A stretch of 44,952 nucleotides of DNA, taken from positions 1-44,952 of the IMG/VR virus record IMGVR_UViG_3300031920_000114; one strand, 5' to 3'. The position numbers and the translations under genes are program-made. Below are positions 22,824 to 32,379 of the stretch, piece by piece (position 1 is the stretch's first letter; each line of letters begins with the position of its first letter). The notes beneath the pieces were generated by a model, which was not told where the DNA came from, did no database searches, and saw only the letters and a list, made by a program, of their open reading frames with translations. The DNA comes from a virus.

Positions 22824-23912
22824 ATGGCTACCGTAATTAACGACCTACTAGAATCCGCGTTTGTACGCTCCCTTACGGAGACGGTGTACGTCATTGCGGA
22901 TGAGTTCGAGACGGCGGCGCTTAACGATGCAGCTTACACAGCGGAGGTGTACTACGTATTAGAGACGGCGGTTCTGAATGACTACGCGTACCCGTCTGCG
23001 ACCACGCAAGAGGACGTGCTCGATACTGCGGCGCTGAACGACGCAGCCTACCCTGTGGCTCTTGTTACGCACGACATACTTGAGACGGCGGAGCTTAACG
23101 ATTTTGTTACGCTAAGCAATCCAACCGCAGACGTGCTGGAGACAGCGGTTCTGAACGACTACGCGACTACGAGTGTCGTGGGCCGTATAGACATAACGGA
23201 TACCGCAGAGCTGAACGACTACGTATCGTTTGGGCTGGAAGAGACAGTCTACGAAACAGCGGCGCTCAACGACAGCACCGATGCGATCATAACAGGGTAC
23301 GTCCTAGAAACAGCGGTACTCAACGACTACACCACAGAGGGAAGCACTAGGGTACTCGACGTGCTGGAGACGGCGGAACTGAACGACTACGTGTCGCTCG
23401 CCGCTGTAGTATCGGAGACAATCACAGAAACGGCATACATATCCTCAGCGGTGTACCCAAGCGAGGTTGAAGAACGCAATGACATTTTTACCGCGAATAC
23501 GGTAAACTGGGCTATGTCTGTGTACACGGGGTTAGAGCTTACAGGTAAGGCAGGGCGATACGCAGTTGCAGCGTCAGGCTTATATCAGGTAACTGCAGAC
23601 TACGCCGACGCGGTTCTGGAAACCGGGTTCTCCGCGTTAGGCAGCGACAAACGAAAGGCGGTACGCAGTGCTTATGTGTACGCGGAGCACGAGTACCCAC
23701 TAACAATTGAGGTAACTGCGGATGTATCAGGACAGGAACAGAGCCACGAGTACACCCAGATGGCGCGCAATGCTGACGACACACGGGCGGTTAGGTGCTC
23801 CTTCGGGCGCGGGTTCAGGAGCAACTACTACAAAATGAGGCTATCCTCGTCTGGCTACGCCCGTGCGATAACGGTCCTCCCTGTGGTGAATGCACTAGGT
23901 AGGAGAATATAG
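22824..23912 (+). CDS. Repeat protein with nine ETAxLND units, 362 aa
   Basis: Residues 29-190 carry nine units that start E/D-T-A-x-L-N-D, at 29, 47, 67, 87, 106, 126, 144, 162 and 182. The spacing is 18-20 residues, and a decayed tenth unit starts at 202. The residue after LND is usually Y, A or F, and the four to six residues before the next unit are hydrophobic or acidic (for example DVLE). Such regular short repeats would form a solenoid or a beta-helix. The C-terminal 130 residues are a separate non-repeat domain with a basic patch (SDKRKAVRSAYVYAEHEYP). The function is unknown. Confidence 0.75.
   Translation: MATVINDLLESAFVRSLTETVYVIADEFETAALNDAAYTAEVYYVLETAVLNDYAYPSATTQEDVLDTAALNDAAYPVALVTHDILETAELNDFVTLSNPTADVLETAVLNDYATTSVVGRIDITDTAELNDYVSFGLEETVYETAALNDSTDAIITGYVLETAVLNDYTTEGSTRVLDVLETAELNDYVSLAAVVSETITETAYISSAVYPSEVEERNDIFTANTVNWAMSVYTGLELTGKAGRYAVAASGLYQVTADYADAVLETGFSALGSDKRKAVRSAYVYAEHEYPLTIEVTADVSGQEQSHEYTQMARNADDTRAVRCSFGRGFRSNYYKMRLSSSGYARAITVLPVVNALGRRI
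22908..23460 (+). repeat. ETAxLND-coding tandem repeats
   Basis: About nine and a half coding units of 54-60 bp each. They are conserved as protein more than as DNA, since synonymous codons vary between units. This suggests old, selected repeats rather than recent slippage. Confidence 0.8.
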
Positions 23913-25936
23913 TGGCTTTCAGTGAAGACTACTGCGTAGCTACCCCAGCGCACGCCACGATAACGTCAGTATGCCCTGCGTCGTTTACTACTGCGCCTGT
24001 GGACAACATAGCGGCTACCGCACTAAGCGAAGCAAACTATGTTAACCAGTTTATTGCGATGCTCAATAACAACGCGGACGCCGCTGGAGCAGCCGCGCTG
24101 GTCGTAATAGACGACCTGTATAACTACCAAGCCCCACAACTGCCCGCAGTGCTCTACAACGCCCCTGCGTGGCACTACCCGCCTGTACACGGAGTAGACC
24201 CGGCTAGCATGCGCACGGCACCGTCTCCCGACGCAGTAGACGCGGTGGCATGGACGCCTACGCTGCTTAATGAAGTAGCACCTGCAGGGAACGCAATAAC
24301 AGCGCCAGCTATATCGCTGCCTGATGTACCTGTCGCGCCTATTATCGGCGCAGTCGGCGCAGCACCAAACGCCCCGGGGGAGTACGTCCCAGACACACCA
24401 ACGGCTCCCGGCTTCGTGTCGCCGGATCAGGAGATAGGCGATGCAAACGCCCCGTACCTAGCCCCAGTCACCATAGGCACGCCGGAGCTGATAGTAATAG
24501 ACCCGCTTGACCTGTTCATAGATTACACTGCGATCCAAGAGGCCATTGACAGGCTCAGCAGCATATCCGTGGTAGGAGACGACATCCCAGAGTACACCGT
24601 GCTCATTCCGGAAGTATTCGATGTTATCGGGGGCATGCTGTCTGGCACCGCAATTGATACAGATCAAGTCTCTACCGATGTGCTGCCCATTCGACACGTA
24701 TCTTTGTCGCTCGCCCGTAGAGGCCTTACCGTACCAGACGCAGTGATAGCGTACGATGCGTGGTTTGACACGTATATGCAGGACTACATCGCCGCTAGTG
24801 CTACCCTGTTCGACGCAGAGTACCGGGACAGCGTAGTCCAGTCCGCTTACGCAGTAGCGACGCAGGCTGAAAAAGTACTGCTTGAGATAAATCTGGGCAT
24901 CCACGACGCCCGGTTCAAGTACGCTATGGAGCGCGCTAGGGCATCACTGCAGGTGAGTAAGGGCTTAGTCGCCTCATACAATGCGCAGATCGCTATGTTT
25001 GAAGGCCACGTGCTTGAATACAACGCCCAGCTATTAGAGCTGACTGCGCTCGCGCAGATCGTTGACATCGAGGTGGAGATGGTTGACGCGATTGCCCGCA
25101 CTAACAAGCTGCTTGCCCGAGAGTTCTCCATCGAGGAGGAGGCTAAGAAAGTGCAGGTGCAGGTGCTAAAGAGCCAAGTGGAAGCGGAAGCAGCAAAGCT
25201 AGAAGCGCACCGGGCAGTAGTGTCGTCGTACGAGGCCGAGGTGGTGTCAGCGCAGAGCGCTATGCTGGCGTACACAGGCACAGTGGAGGCGTACACCGCA
25301 GAAGTACAGGGCGCGGAAAATGAGTACGACTTGTACGCTGCTAAAGCGCGGGGAATATCTGCGACTAACGACATGACGAGGACGCAGGTAAGAGGCGACG
25401 CGGCAAACTTTAGAGCTATCGCGGCTGAGGCCGGGGCACTTGCTGCCAGTGCAGGCGTAGAAGCGATACAGAAAATGAGAATCGCTAAGAGTGACGAGGC
25501 GGTTCACCAAGACAATTCAGCTACGAACAGCCTCGCTAAGTACGACGTAGCCACCAAGCTAGCTGAGTTCTCTGAGCAGGTGGCAGCGCTACGTAGCGAT
25601 ACAAGCAAAGACAGTGTGCGCCCGCAGGCTTCGGCTGACGTCGGTGACGCGATAGCTAGGTTTACGCGCACCGCACTAGACTCCGCAGGTAGAGCTGCTA
25701 CTGCAGCCCAGTCCGCAAACGAGTCCCTTAGCAGAGCGTATGCTAGAGCGTATGAGGCGGCAGGTAGAGCCGGGGCCTCTGTGGCGTCAGGCAAGTTATC
25801 CGGGTTCAGAGCGTCGGCATCGATAAACGCCGCTGGAGCGCTTGATGCACGCCAAGGCTTCTCTTCCCGCGATGCTTACAGCGGATCGCTCAGTTACTCA
25901 GAATCAGACACGGCTTCGGAGTCTATATCAGCATGA
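23912..25936 (+). CDS. Helical rod protein, 674 aa (paralogue 1)
   Basis: It starts with GTG overlapping the previous stop (TAGTG), after an AGGAGA site. The N-terminal 190 residues are rich in Pro and Ala and extended (PAISLPDVPVAPIIGAVGAA). A long helical, coiled-coil-like section (about 280-600) follows, rich in A, E and Y and with no charge clusters. The last 80 residues are Ser/Ala-rich. Its layout (Pro-rich head, long helices, Ser-rich tail) matches the next protein, so the pair are paralogues. A virion rod or ejection role is likely. Confidence 0.6.
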   Translation: MAFSEDYCVATPAHATITSVCPASFTTAPVDNIAATALSEANYVNQFIAMLNNNADAAGAAALVVIDDLYNYQAPQLPAVLYNAPAWHYPPVHGVDPASMRTAPSPDAVDAVAWTPTLLNEVAPAGNAITAPAISLPDVPVAPIIGAVGAAPNAPGEYVPDTPTAPGFVSPDQEIGDANAPYLAPVTIGTPELIVIDPLDLFIDYTAIQEAIDRLSSISVVGDDIPEYTVLIPEVFDVIGGMLSGTAIDTDQVSTDVLPIRHVSLSLARRGLTVPDAVIAYDAWFDTYMQDYIAASATLFDAEYRDSVVQSAYAVATQAEKVLLEINLGIHDARFKYAMERARASLQVSKGLVASYNAQIAMFEGHVLEYNAQLLELTALAQIVDIEVEMVDAIARTNKLLAREFSIEEEAKKVQVQVLKSQVEAEAAKLEAHRAVVSSYEAEVVSAQSAMLAYTGTVEAYTAEVQGAENEYDLYAAKARGISATNDMTRTQVRGDAANFRAIAAEAGALAASAGVEAIQKMRIAKSDEAVHQDNSATNSLAKYDVATKLAEFSEQVAALRSDTSKDSVRPQASADVGDAIARFTRTALDSAGRAATAAQSANESLSRAYARAYEAAGRAGASVASGKLSGFRASASINAAGALDARQGFSSRDAYSGSLSYSESDTASESISA

Positions 25937-27906
25937 CATGGTTACCCCCATCGAATACGGACGACACGGTATCTGACCAGATATTTTCTATGGTTAAGGT
26001 GTACCTTGATGAGGCTGCTAACGCTGGCGGTTGCTCAAGTAACGCCCCTGACGCTCCTATTGTCCCGGTAGCTGAGTTTAGCAGCTCACTGGATATGCCA
26101 CTGCCGAGCGCGGAGCAGTACGTTAACCACGTAGTCCCTAGCGATGGCGTAATCGATCCCTATGTAGCTGCCCCAGCGTACGCCGACACCTACGAGGACA
26201 TCGCCTCTATCGCGCTTAGCGACGTGTCTGCGGCTATATACGGGGACTACGTACTGCCGGAAGGCCTACCAGACCACGACATAGGCGACCCTGATCTAGC
26301 GTACCCAGAAGCGGGCTACGTAACTGTGCAGCGCTACGCAGGGCTAGACCCTAACATCGAGATACCTGACATTATTGTGGGCACAGTGCCTACGTTCCTT
26401 GCGATACCCGACGTTACGCACGAGCTTAGCGACATCGAGAAGTTCGTAGGGGAGGTGCCGTTGCCGCCCACGCTGGGAGAGCTTACCCTGCTAGAGCAGC
26501 CCACCAAACTTGACCCAAACTTTAGCCCCGAGCTTATGGCGGCTATTGATAAAGGCCTAGATGGCACAGAGATTCTGCCCGCTAACATACAGCAGATAAT
26601 GCTAGACCGAGGACTGCAGGAGATAGAGGACGGATTCGACGGTGCGGAGCGCAAAGCGTTTGACAAGTCTGCTAGCGCAGGCTTCTTTAGTACTAATGGC
26701 CCACTGGTGCACGCCCTTAGCGAGCTAGCGCACGACGCTTCCTTCGAGGATAGAAAAGTGCATGAGGCTATGCGCAGCGAAGTGTATAAGCGAGGGCTGG
26801 CGCAGCTCCAAAGCGCGATAAGCGCAGGGCTGGCACTGGAGGCTATGAACGGGGCGGTGCACCTAGACTACGCGGCTAAGCTGGTGGACACGCTAAAGTT
26901 CAACGTGGCTATGCAGATCGAATACGCTAACCTGCTTGTGTCGTCGTTCAATGAGCAGATGAGAGCGGTACGCTTGGTTATGGATGCGTACCAACGGTAT
27001 ATCTCTACTAAAACACTAGACTACCGGGCATACACCAAAGCACTGCTGTCTGACACAGCGGTGCTCGTTACGAACGAGGCGAAGGTAACTGCGTACGCTG
27101 CGCAGGTGGGCACTATCGCCGCACAGGCTGACTCTTACTCTGTGCAGGTGAAGTACAACACCCAAGAAATAGAGGAGTTCCAGACCTATGTAGCTGGGAT
27201 ACTCAAGAACGTGAGCATCGCAAGAACGAACATCGAGGCGTTCTCCCAGTCTACCAAGGCGTACAAGCAAGCAGTCAAGGTAGACACCGCTAAGATCGAA
27301 GGCTACGCGGCGCAAGTGCGGGCCACCGGATCAGCTACGGGCGTGTACGAGGCGAACTATGACTCCTACGCAGCGGCACAGGGCGCTAGGCGTAGCAACG
27401 ACGAGGCGCGACAAGGGTGGTATTCCTCCAGCTTGCGGGCGCTATCCGGGGAGATACAGGAGTTCCAATCTGCTGCGCAAGCACAGCGGGAGTACCTGCA
27501 GACGCTAACCTCGTGGTCGCAAGGCAACGCAACTATGCACGGGCAGTACGCTGCCGGAGTAGGCGCTAAAAGCACATACACTAAGGTATTCAACCGACAT
27601 TCAGTGAGCCTAAGCGAGTCTCAGGCAAATATAGACTTGGCGAACGAGGACGCAAGGGTTAGAATGGAGGCTCTAAATGCGCAGGCAATAGCAGTGCAGG
27701 AGAGCATAAACATAGGGTTGAAGTCCGCCGAAGCGACTACAGCATCGGGATGCGCGCAAGCAGCGTACTCCGTAAGAAGTATATCCGCAGGCATGAGGGC
27801 TACGGCTGGCATGACTGACTCAGGGGCGGCTACCGTCTCTACCGCACGCAACACACAGACACAAAGGTCTTACGCGTACCGAAAAACGCGCAGCATATCA
27901 ACCTAG
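25933..27906 (+). CDS. Helical rod protein, 657 aa (paralogue 2)
   Basis: An ATGA overlap links it to the preceding gene. The first 200 residues are acidic and Pro-rich (for example YGDYVLPEGLPDHDIGDPD). Long helices occupy about 270-560, and a Ser/Arg-rich tail ends in RSIST. Shared phrases with the preceding protein include the repeating Y-x-A-x-V pattern (GYAAQVRATG here, AYTAEVQGAE there). The role is as for paralogue 1: a structural or internal virion component. Confidence 0.6.
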   Translation: MTWLPPSNTDDTVSDQIFSMVKVYLDEAANAGGCSSNAPDAPIVPVAEFSSSLDMPLPSAEQYVNHVVPSDGVIDPYVAAPAYADTYEDIASIALSDVSAAIYGDYVLPEGLPDHDIGDPDLAYPEAGYVTVQRYAGLDPNIEIPDIIVGTVPTFLAIPDVTHELSDIEKFVGEVPLPPTLGELTLLEQPTKLDPNFSPELMAAIDKGLDGTEILPANIQQIMLDRGLQEIEDGFDGAERKAFDKSASAGFFSTNGPLVHALSELAHDASFEDRKVHEAMRSEVYKRGLAQLQSAISAGLALEAMNGAVHLDYAAKLVDTLKFNVAMQIEYANLLVSSFNEQMRAVRLVMDAYQRYISTKTLDYRAYTKALLSDTAVLVTNEAKVTAYAAQVGTIAAQADSYSVQVKYNTQEIEEFQTYVAGILKNVSIARTNIEAFSQSTKAYKQAVKVDTAKIEGYAAQVRATGSATGVYEANYDSYAAAQGARRSNDEARQGWYSSSLRALSGEIQEFQSAAQAQREYLQTLTSWSQGNATMHGQYAAGVGAKSTYTKVFNRHSVSLSESQANIDLANEDARVRMEALNAQAIAVQESINIGLKSAEATTASGCAQAAYSVRSISAGMRATAGMTDSGAATVSTARNTQTQRSYAYRKTRSIST

Positions 27907-27915
27907 GGCACGAGC

Positions 27916-28959
27916 ATGGCAAACAGATTCAATGAGCAGTTCCAGACTGCGCTAGACAGTAAGCTTGCGCTGCAAGACTCCCGCATAGGCGTGAACAATG
28001 CTAACGCAGGGCAGCTAATAGAGCAGACAAGGGCGATAGCCCCCACGGCTAGGTCAGCGATAAACCTCAACGACGCTAACGCGCAAAGTTTGTACGCAAC
28101 CACGGGAAACAAGTTTGCTGTCCCGGGGACGTTCCCAGCAGCGGCGCCGGGGGTCCCTGACGGGTCCGAGCTAGCTTATAACGGGGTTCTTGGCTTTGCG
28201 GGCGGCGCAATTGAAGCGGGAAATGCGGTATCCAAGCTAGGAGGCAAGCCCGGGGGATACAGCCTCAATAGCGACCTCAGCGTCAGGGACAACAACGATA
28301 AGGGCTACGCAGACGGCGGGGTAGTCGGCTCCCCAGTAGATGCAGACTATGAGCTGTACCGCGCCGCTGCCAAAAACGCTGGGCTCCCAGAGCTGGACAT
28401 GCAAGCGGCTATCCCTGCTATGGCGCAAATGCGCGCAGCAAAGAGGGCCAAGGTACTCAAGCAGATCGCCAGCGGGGCCACTACAAAGGGGTACGCTCAG
28501 GGCGGGGAAGTGGACGTCGGCGGAGCGCTGGTGCAAGGCGAAGGCACGGGCAAGTCGGATTCAATCCCTGCAGTTATCGACGGCGAACGCCCAGCAGCCC
28601 TGTCTAACGGAGAGTTTATAGTCCCCAAAAACATCGTGGACTATTTTGGCACTAAGTTCTTCGACGCGCTGGTAGAGAAAGCGCGCATGGTGGGCAAGAA
28701 GCAAAAGAAGAAAACCGCCCTAGCCGCAGGTGGTGTGGTGCCGGGGCAAGCGCCCAGCATGGCAGACGTGCGGCAGACTCGGGACACAGCACGGCAAGCG
28801 TACGCCGGGGGCGAGACTCTTTTTGCGGTGGATTTAGCTAGCTCGGTTAGAGGCAAACCCTTGCAGTACCAGCCACCTACGAACACGCCACAGCAGATAA
28901 GGCAGGCCATAGCCACGGAAAAGGTTAGAGCGGGCGTTATTAGAGGAGATATAAACTGA
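27916..28959 (+). CDS. Internal virion-type protein with GEFIVP motif, 347 aa
   Basis: The N-terminal 70 residues are helical and polar, the middle is Gly/Ala-rich, and a basic section appears near 255-270 (VGKKQKKKTALA). Residues about 210-258 hold GTGKSDSIPAVIDGERPAAL, then SNGEFIVPKNIVDYFG and FFDALVEKA. A similar motif recurs at the end of the 468-aa protein (34834-36240). Similar GEYVVPA stretches occur in phage tape-measure and internal proteins. It is not a true Walker A despite GTGKS. It directly precedes the portal gene. Confidence 0.6.
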   Translation: MANRFNEQFQTALDSKLALQDSRIGVNNANAGQLIEQTRAIAPTARSAINLNDANAQSLYATTGNKFAVPGTFPAAAPGVPDGSELAYNGVLGFAGGAIEAGNAVSKLGGKPGGYSLNSDLSVRDNNDKGYADGGVVGSPVDADYELYRAAAKNAGLPELDMQAAIPAMAQMRAAKRAKVLKQIASGATTKGYAQGGEVDVGGALVQGEGTGKSDSIPAVIDGERPAALSNGEFIVPKNIVDYFGTKFFDALVEKARMVGKKQKKKTALAAGGVVPGQAPSMADVRQTRDTARQAYAGGETLFAVDLASSVRGKPLQYQPPTNTPQQIRQAIATEKVRAGVIRGDIN

Positions 28960-31004
28960 TGCTAAACGTACTTTCAAACGATAAGCTGGACGCCATCGAA
29001 CGTGCAGCCACCCTAGAAGAAGAGGAGCTGAGTTTCCCAGCTATGGCACTGGAAGGTGTCGCAGGGCACATCAACTCCTGCTGGGAAGCCGCACGAACGA
29101 ACAAGCAAACGCTGGTTAAAGACCGCATCCTCGCTGCCCAACGATCTAGGCGCGGAGAGTATGACCCACAGAAACTTGCGGAAATACGCAACATAACTGG
29201 GGGCTCAGAGGAGTTCGGGCGCATCGTAAGTAACAAGTGCCGTATCGCAGAGGCATGGCTAGCGGACGTGTACATAGGCCAGACTGAGAAAGCGTGGACA
29301 CTGAACCACACCCCAGTGCCGGAGCTAACCCCGGAAGACATGAAAGGCGTGGAGACGGTTATCCAGAAAGAGATAATGGAAGCCGTGTCGATACAAGGAC
29401 AAGCGCCTCCTGTAGGCATGATACACCAGCGCAAGAACGAGCTGATCGATGCTGTGCGCATGCGCACCAAGGCAGAAGCAAAGATGGCAGTAGAGCGCAT
29501 GGAAGACTTCATGGCTGACCAGCTATCACAGTCTGGGCATACGCAAGAGTGGTCCGACTTCCTCAATGATTTTGTTACCTATCCTGCAGCCCACTTTAAG
29601 GGGCCGATATACCGCAAGAAGCCTGCGCTCAACTGGGAAACGATAGAGGGGGAGTGGAAAGCGGTGCCGTCCGACGAGATCGTGCCCACGTTCCAGCGGG
29701 TAGACCCATTGCGGGCGTACCCGGCTCCCGGCGCTATATCTCCGCAAGATGGGTATTGGATAGAGCATATCTCCCTGTCCCGCATCGAGCTGCAAGAGCT
29801 TATCGGGGTGGAAGGCTACAACGAAGAAGCGATCCGCTTAGTGCTACTTGAGCACCACAGCAACGGACTATCTAACTGGCTTGGCCTCACCGACGCTAAC
29901 CAAGCGGACTCGGAACGGGGCGACGTCACTTACCTATCTCCAGACCAAGACCTCGACGCTCTAGAATACTACGGCCCAATAAACGGGCAGCAGATGATTG
30001 ACTGGGGCGTGCCAAAATCTGAGGTGCCTGACCCGGAGCTTGACTACGAGGTTACTGCGTGGCTCATAGGCAGACACGTAATCAAAATACAACTGAACCC
30101 TAACCCGCTAGGCGTCCGTCCTATCTACAAAGCAAGCTGGGAAGAAATCCCCGGCGAGTACTGGGGGCAAGGCCTACCAGACGGCTTGCGAGACATAGAG
30201 GGAATCACTAACGCTGGCATCCGAGCGCTGGTAAACAACATGAGCATAGCCAGTGGCCCACAGGTGGAGGTAAACATAGACCGTCTCCCTGCAGGGGAAG
30301 ACATCGAGGCTATGCACCCGTGGAAAATATGGCAGACAAGAGATAGCCAGTTTGGCGGCGGAGGCACTGGCAGTGCCGTAAACTTCTTCCAACCAGACAT
30401 GAACGCTGCGGCGATCATAGCAGTGCTTGATAAGTTCTACGAGTACGCAGACGACTGGAGCCTGATACCTCGGTACATGGGCGGCAGCGACAGTATCAGT
30501 GGTGGCGTAGGGCGCACGGCGTCGGGGATGTCTATGCTGTTCAGTGCAGCTAATAAAGGCCTCAAAGGCGTGGTGTCCACCATTGATACCCGCGTGGTTA
30601 CGCCGATGCTATCCGCGCTGTACGCGTTCAACATGATGTTCGAGGACGACCAGTCAATAAAAGGCGACGCGCAAGTAGAAGCCCGTGGCGCGATAGCGCT
30701 GATGCAACTTGAGACTCTGCAGCTACGTCGTAATGAATTCCTGCAAGCAACCGCTAACCCGGTGGATATGGAGATCGTTGGCAAAGAGGGCAGACGCAAA
30801 GTCCTCCGTGAAGTGGCTAAAGGGCTTGAGATGGACGTCAATGAGATAGTGCCACAGGAGAGCGCTCAGCAAGGGCAACCTCCGCTCACTGGGGAGGGTC
30901 CTAACGGGCAGCAGTCAGTGAGTACGCCGAACGAAAACCAGCAATTTACGGGGCAACCGGGAGTGGCTAACTTTAGCAACAACAATATGCGCAGTGCGCA
31001 ATGA
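28959..31004 (+). CDS. Portal protein, 681 aa
   Basis: The portal is the dodecameric ring at the vertex through which DNA enters and leaves. The length fits podovirus portals of the P22-like size class. The sequence is helical and acidic at the N-terminus (MLNVLSNDKLDAIERAAT). A central region with many aromatic and acidic residues could form the wing and stem, and the C-terminus is Gln/Asn-rich (from about 625). The position just before the scaffold and coat genes agrees. The start has GAGGAG upstream and overlaps the previous stop as TGATG. Confidence 0.85.
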   Translation: MLNVLSNDKLDAIERAATLEEEELSFPAMALEGVAGHINSCWEAARTNKQTLVKDRILAAQRSRRGEYDPQKLAEIRNITGGSEEFGRIVSNKCRIAEAWLADVYIGQTEKAWTLNHTPVPELTPEDMKGVETVIQKEIMEAVSIQGQAPPVGMIHQRKNELIDAVRMRTKAEAKMAVERMEDFMADQLSQSGHTQEWSDFLNDFVTYPAAHFKGPIYRKKPALNWETIEGEWKAVPSDEIVPTFQRVDPLRAYPAPGAISPQDGYWIEHISLSRIELQELIGVEGYNEEAIRLVLLEHHSNGLSNWLGLTDANQADSERGDVTYLSPDQDLDALEYYGPINGQQMIDWGVPKSEVPDPELDYEVTAWLIGRHVIKIQLNPNPLGVRPIYKASWEEIPGEYWGQGLPDGLRDIEGITNAGIRALVNNMSIASGPQVEVNIDRLPAGEDIEAMHPWKIWQTRDSQFGGGGTGSAVNFFQPDMNAAAIIAVLDKFYEYADDWSLIPRYMGGSDSISGGVGRTASGMSMLFSAANKGLKGVVSTIDTRVVTPMLSALYAFNMMFEDDQSIKGDAQVEARGAIALMQLETLQLRRNEFLQATANPVDMEIVGKEGRRKVLREVAKGLEMDVNEIVPQESAQQGQPPLTGEGPNGQQSVSTPNENQQFTGQPGVANFSNNNMRSAQ

Positions 31005-31016
31005 GTGTGATACACT

Positions 31017-31223
31017 ATGAAAATGGACAAACGAGCAACGGCAGCACTGGCTAGAATCAGTGCTAGCGAACCTCATTTCCTAGAGTGGTTGCAAGACCGC
31101 TTAGTGCAGCATCAAAACCAGATGGTTACTCAGATGGATGAAGTTGCAGTGCGTTGGGCACAAGGTCGGGCACAAGAGGTTAAGGATATTATCCGAGACT
31201 TTGAGGACGCGGCAAAAACTTAG
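31017..31223 (+). CDS. Small helical protein, 68 aa
   Basis: Two or three amphipathic helices (for example HFLEWLQDRLVQHQNQMVTQ), with no Cys or catalytic motif. It lies between portal and scaffold. A short inverted repeat, AGTGTgatACACT (31004-31016), overlaps the region just before its ATG, and I see no strong ribosome site. It may be a small head-assembly factor, although its function is unknown. Confidence 0.6.
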   Translation: MKMDKRATAALARISASEPHFLEWLQDRLVQHQNQMVTQMDEVAVRWAQGRAQEVKDIIRDFEDAAKT

Positions 31224-31285
31224 AAAAGCGGGATGGAAGGCATCAATATGAAAAGCTGGACAAAACGCATCAAAGGGCTATAACA

Positions 31286-32350
31286 ATGAACTCAGGATTT
31301 GATCCAAAGAAATTAGGCGAAGAGGCCGACCAAATGATCGCTGAACTTAACGCACGGAACGCGGACGCGCCGGACGGGGATACCCCCGCTACCGCAGACT
31401 CCGCAGCCCCCGACGCGCCAGTAGCAGATCAAGCGGACACCATCGTAGAGTCTGGTGAGAACCCAGACGACCAAGGCGTAACCAGTCCAGACACACCGGG
31501 CGATTTAGAGAATAAAGCTGTAGACTTTGGCGCTCAGATAGCGGAACTGCAAAAGCAGATCACCCAGTCTGACCAACGCTGGAAAGTTTCGCAGGGCATG
31601 ATCACGAAAAAAGACGAAGAGCTTACCGCTATGCGCCAGCTACTCAGCCGAATGGCAGAGAAAGCACCAACGCAACAAGCGGCACCAGTTACAGAGTCCG
31701 CACCAGCAGAGCTAGACGTATCGGGGTACAAAGAAGACTTTGGTTCAGACATGGTTGCGATGGTGCAACAAGTCGCAAACCACGCTGCTAAGGTCGCAGC
31801 GAGCGCCGAGTACGGAAAGCTGTCTACGTCCATGAACACACGCATAGGGAATATCGAAGGGTCCGTACAAGGGGTTGCTAGTCAATCTCAAAATATGGCT
31901 AACGATACATTCGAGGCGGGGCTAGATCGGGCAGTAGAAGGCTGGAGGGAGCTTAACGAAGACGAAGGCTTTAACACGTGGTTAGAACAAGCAGATCAGT
32001 TTGCGGGTGTATCGCGGCTGGACTTGCTCAGTACAGCAGTGACGTCAGGTGACGCACAGCGGGCAGCAATGTTTTTTAAGGCGTACCAGAGTGAAACAGC
32101 GCCAGCGAAACCTGTTACTACCCCTGCGGTCCCAGCGACTAAAACTGGACTGTCCGCTAAAGAGCGGCTTGTAGCTCCCGGCAAAACGAAAGCAGCAGCT
32201 CCAATCCCTGAATCAAAAAGTGCGTGGGACGGTGCGCGAGTAAACAAGCTCTACGATGACAAACGAACCGGGGCTATTACTAAGCAACAGTTCGACACCT
32301 TAGAGCGAGATATGTTCGCGGCTCAATCCGATGGTCGGTGGGCGGCATAA
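31286..32350 (+). CDS. Scaffolding protein, 354 aa
   Basis: It has the typical look of a phage scaffold: a very acidic, low-complexity N-terminal third (rich in D, A, P and T), a coiled-coil core (about 80-130; QIAELQKQITQSDQRWKVSQ) and a polar C-terminal helix pair. It lies between portal and coat. Scaffolds guide coat assembly and then leave or are cut. No protease domain is visible. Confidence 0.75.
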   Translation: MNSGFDPKKLGEEADQMIAELNARNADAPDGDTPATADSAAPDAPVADQADTIVESGENPDDQGVTSPDTPGDLENKAVDFGAQIAELQKQITQSDQRWKVSQGMITKKDEELTAMRQLLSRMAEKAPTQQAAPVTESAPAELDVSGYKEDFGSDMVAMVQQVANHAAKVAASAEYGKLSTSMNTRIGNIEGSVQGVASQSQNMANDTFEAGLDRAVEGWRELNEDEGFNTWLEQADQFAGVSRLDLLSTAVTSGDAQRAAMFFKAYQSETAPAKPVTTPAVPATKTGLSAKERLVAPGKTKAAAPIPESKSAWDGARVNKLYDDKRTGAITKQQFDTLERDMFAAQSDGRWAA

Positions 32351-32379
32351 ACTTAACGTAATTTCTACGGAGTATAATC

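Noticed and set aside
28540-28600. GTGKS in the 347-aa protein as an ATP-binding loop
   Set aside because: The surrounding sequence (GEGTGKSDSIPAVIDGE) is the common internal-protein motif, and no Walker B partner is present.
31233-31283. 16-aa frame (MEGINMKSWTKRIKGL) between the 68-aa gene and scaffold
   Set aside because: It has a weak GGGA-type site and is too short to support. It more likely belongs to the scaffold leader.
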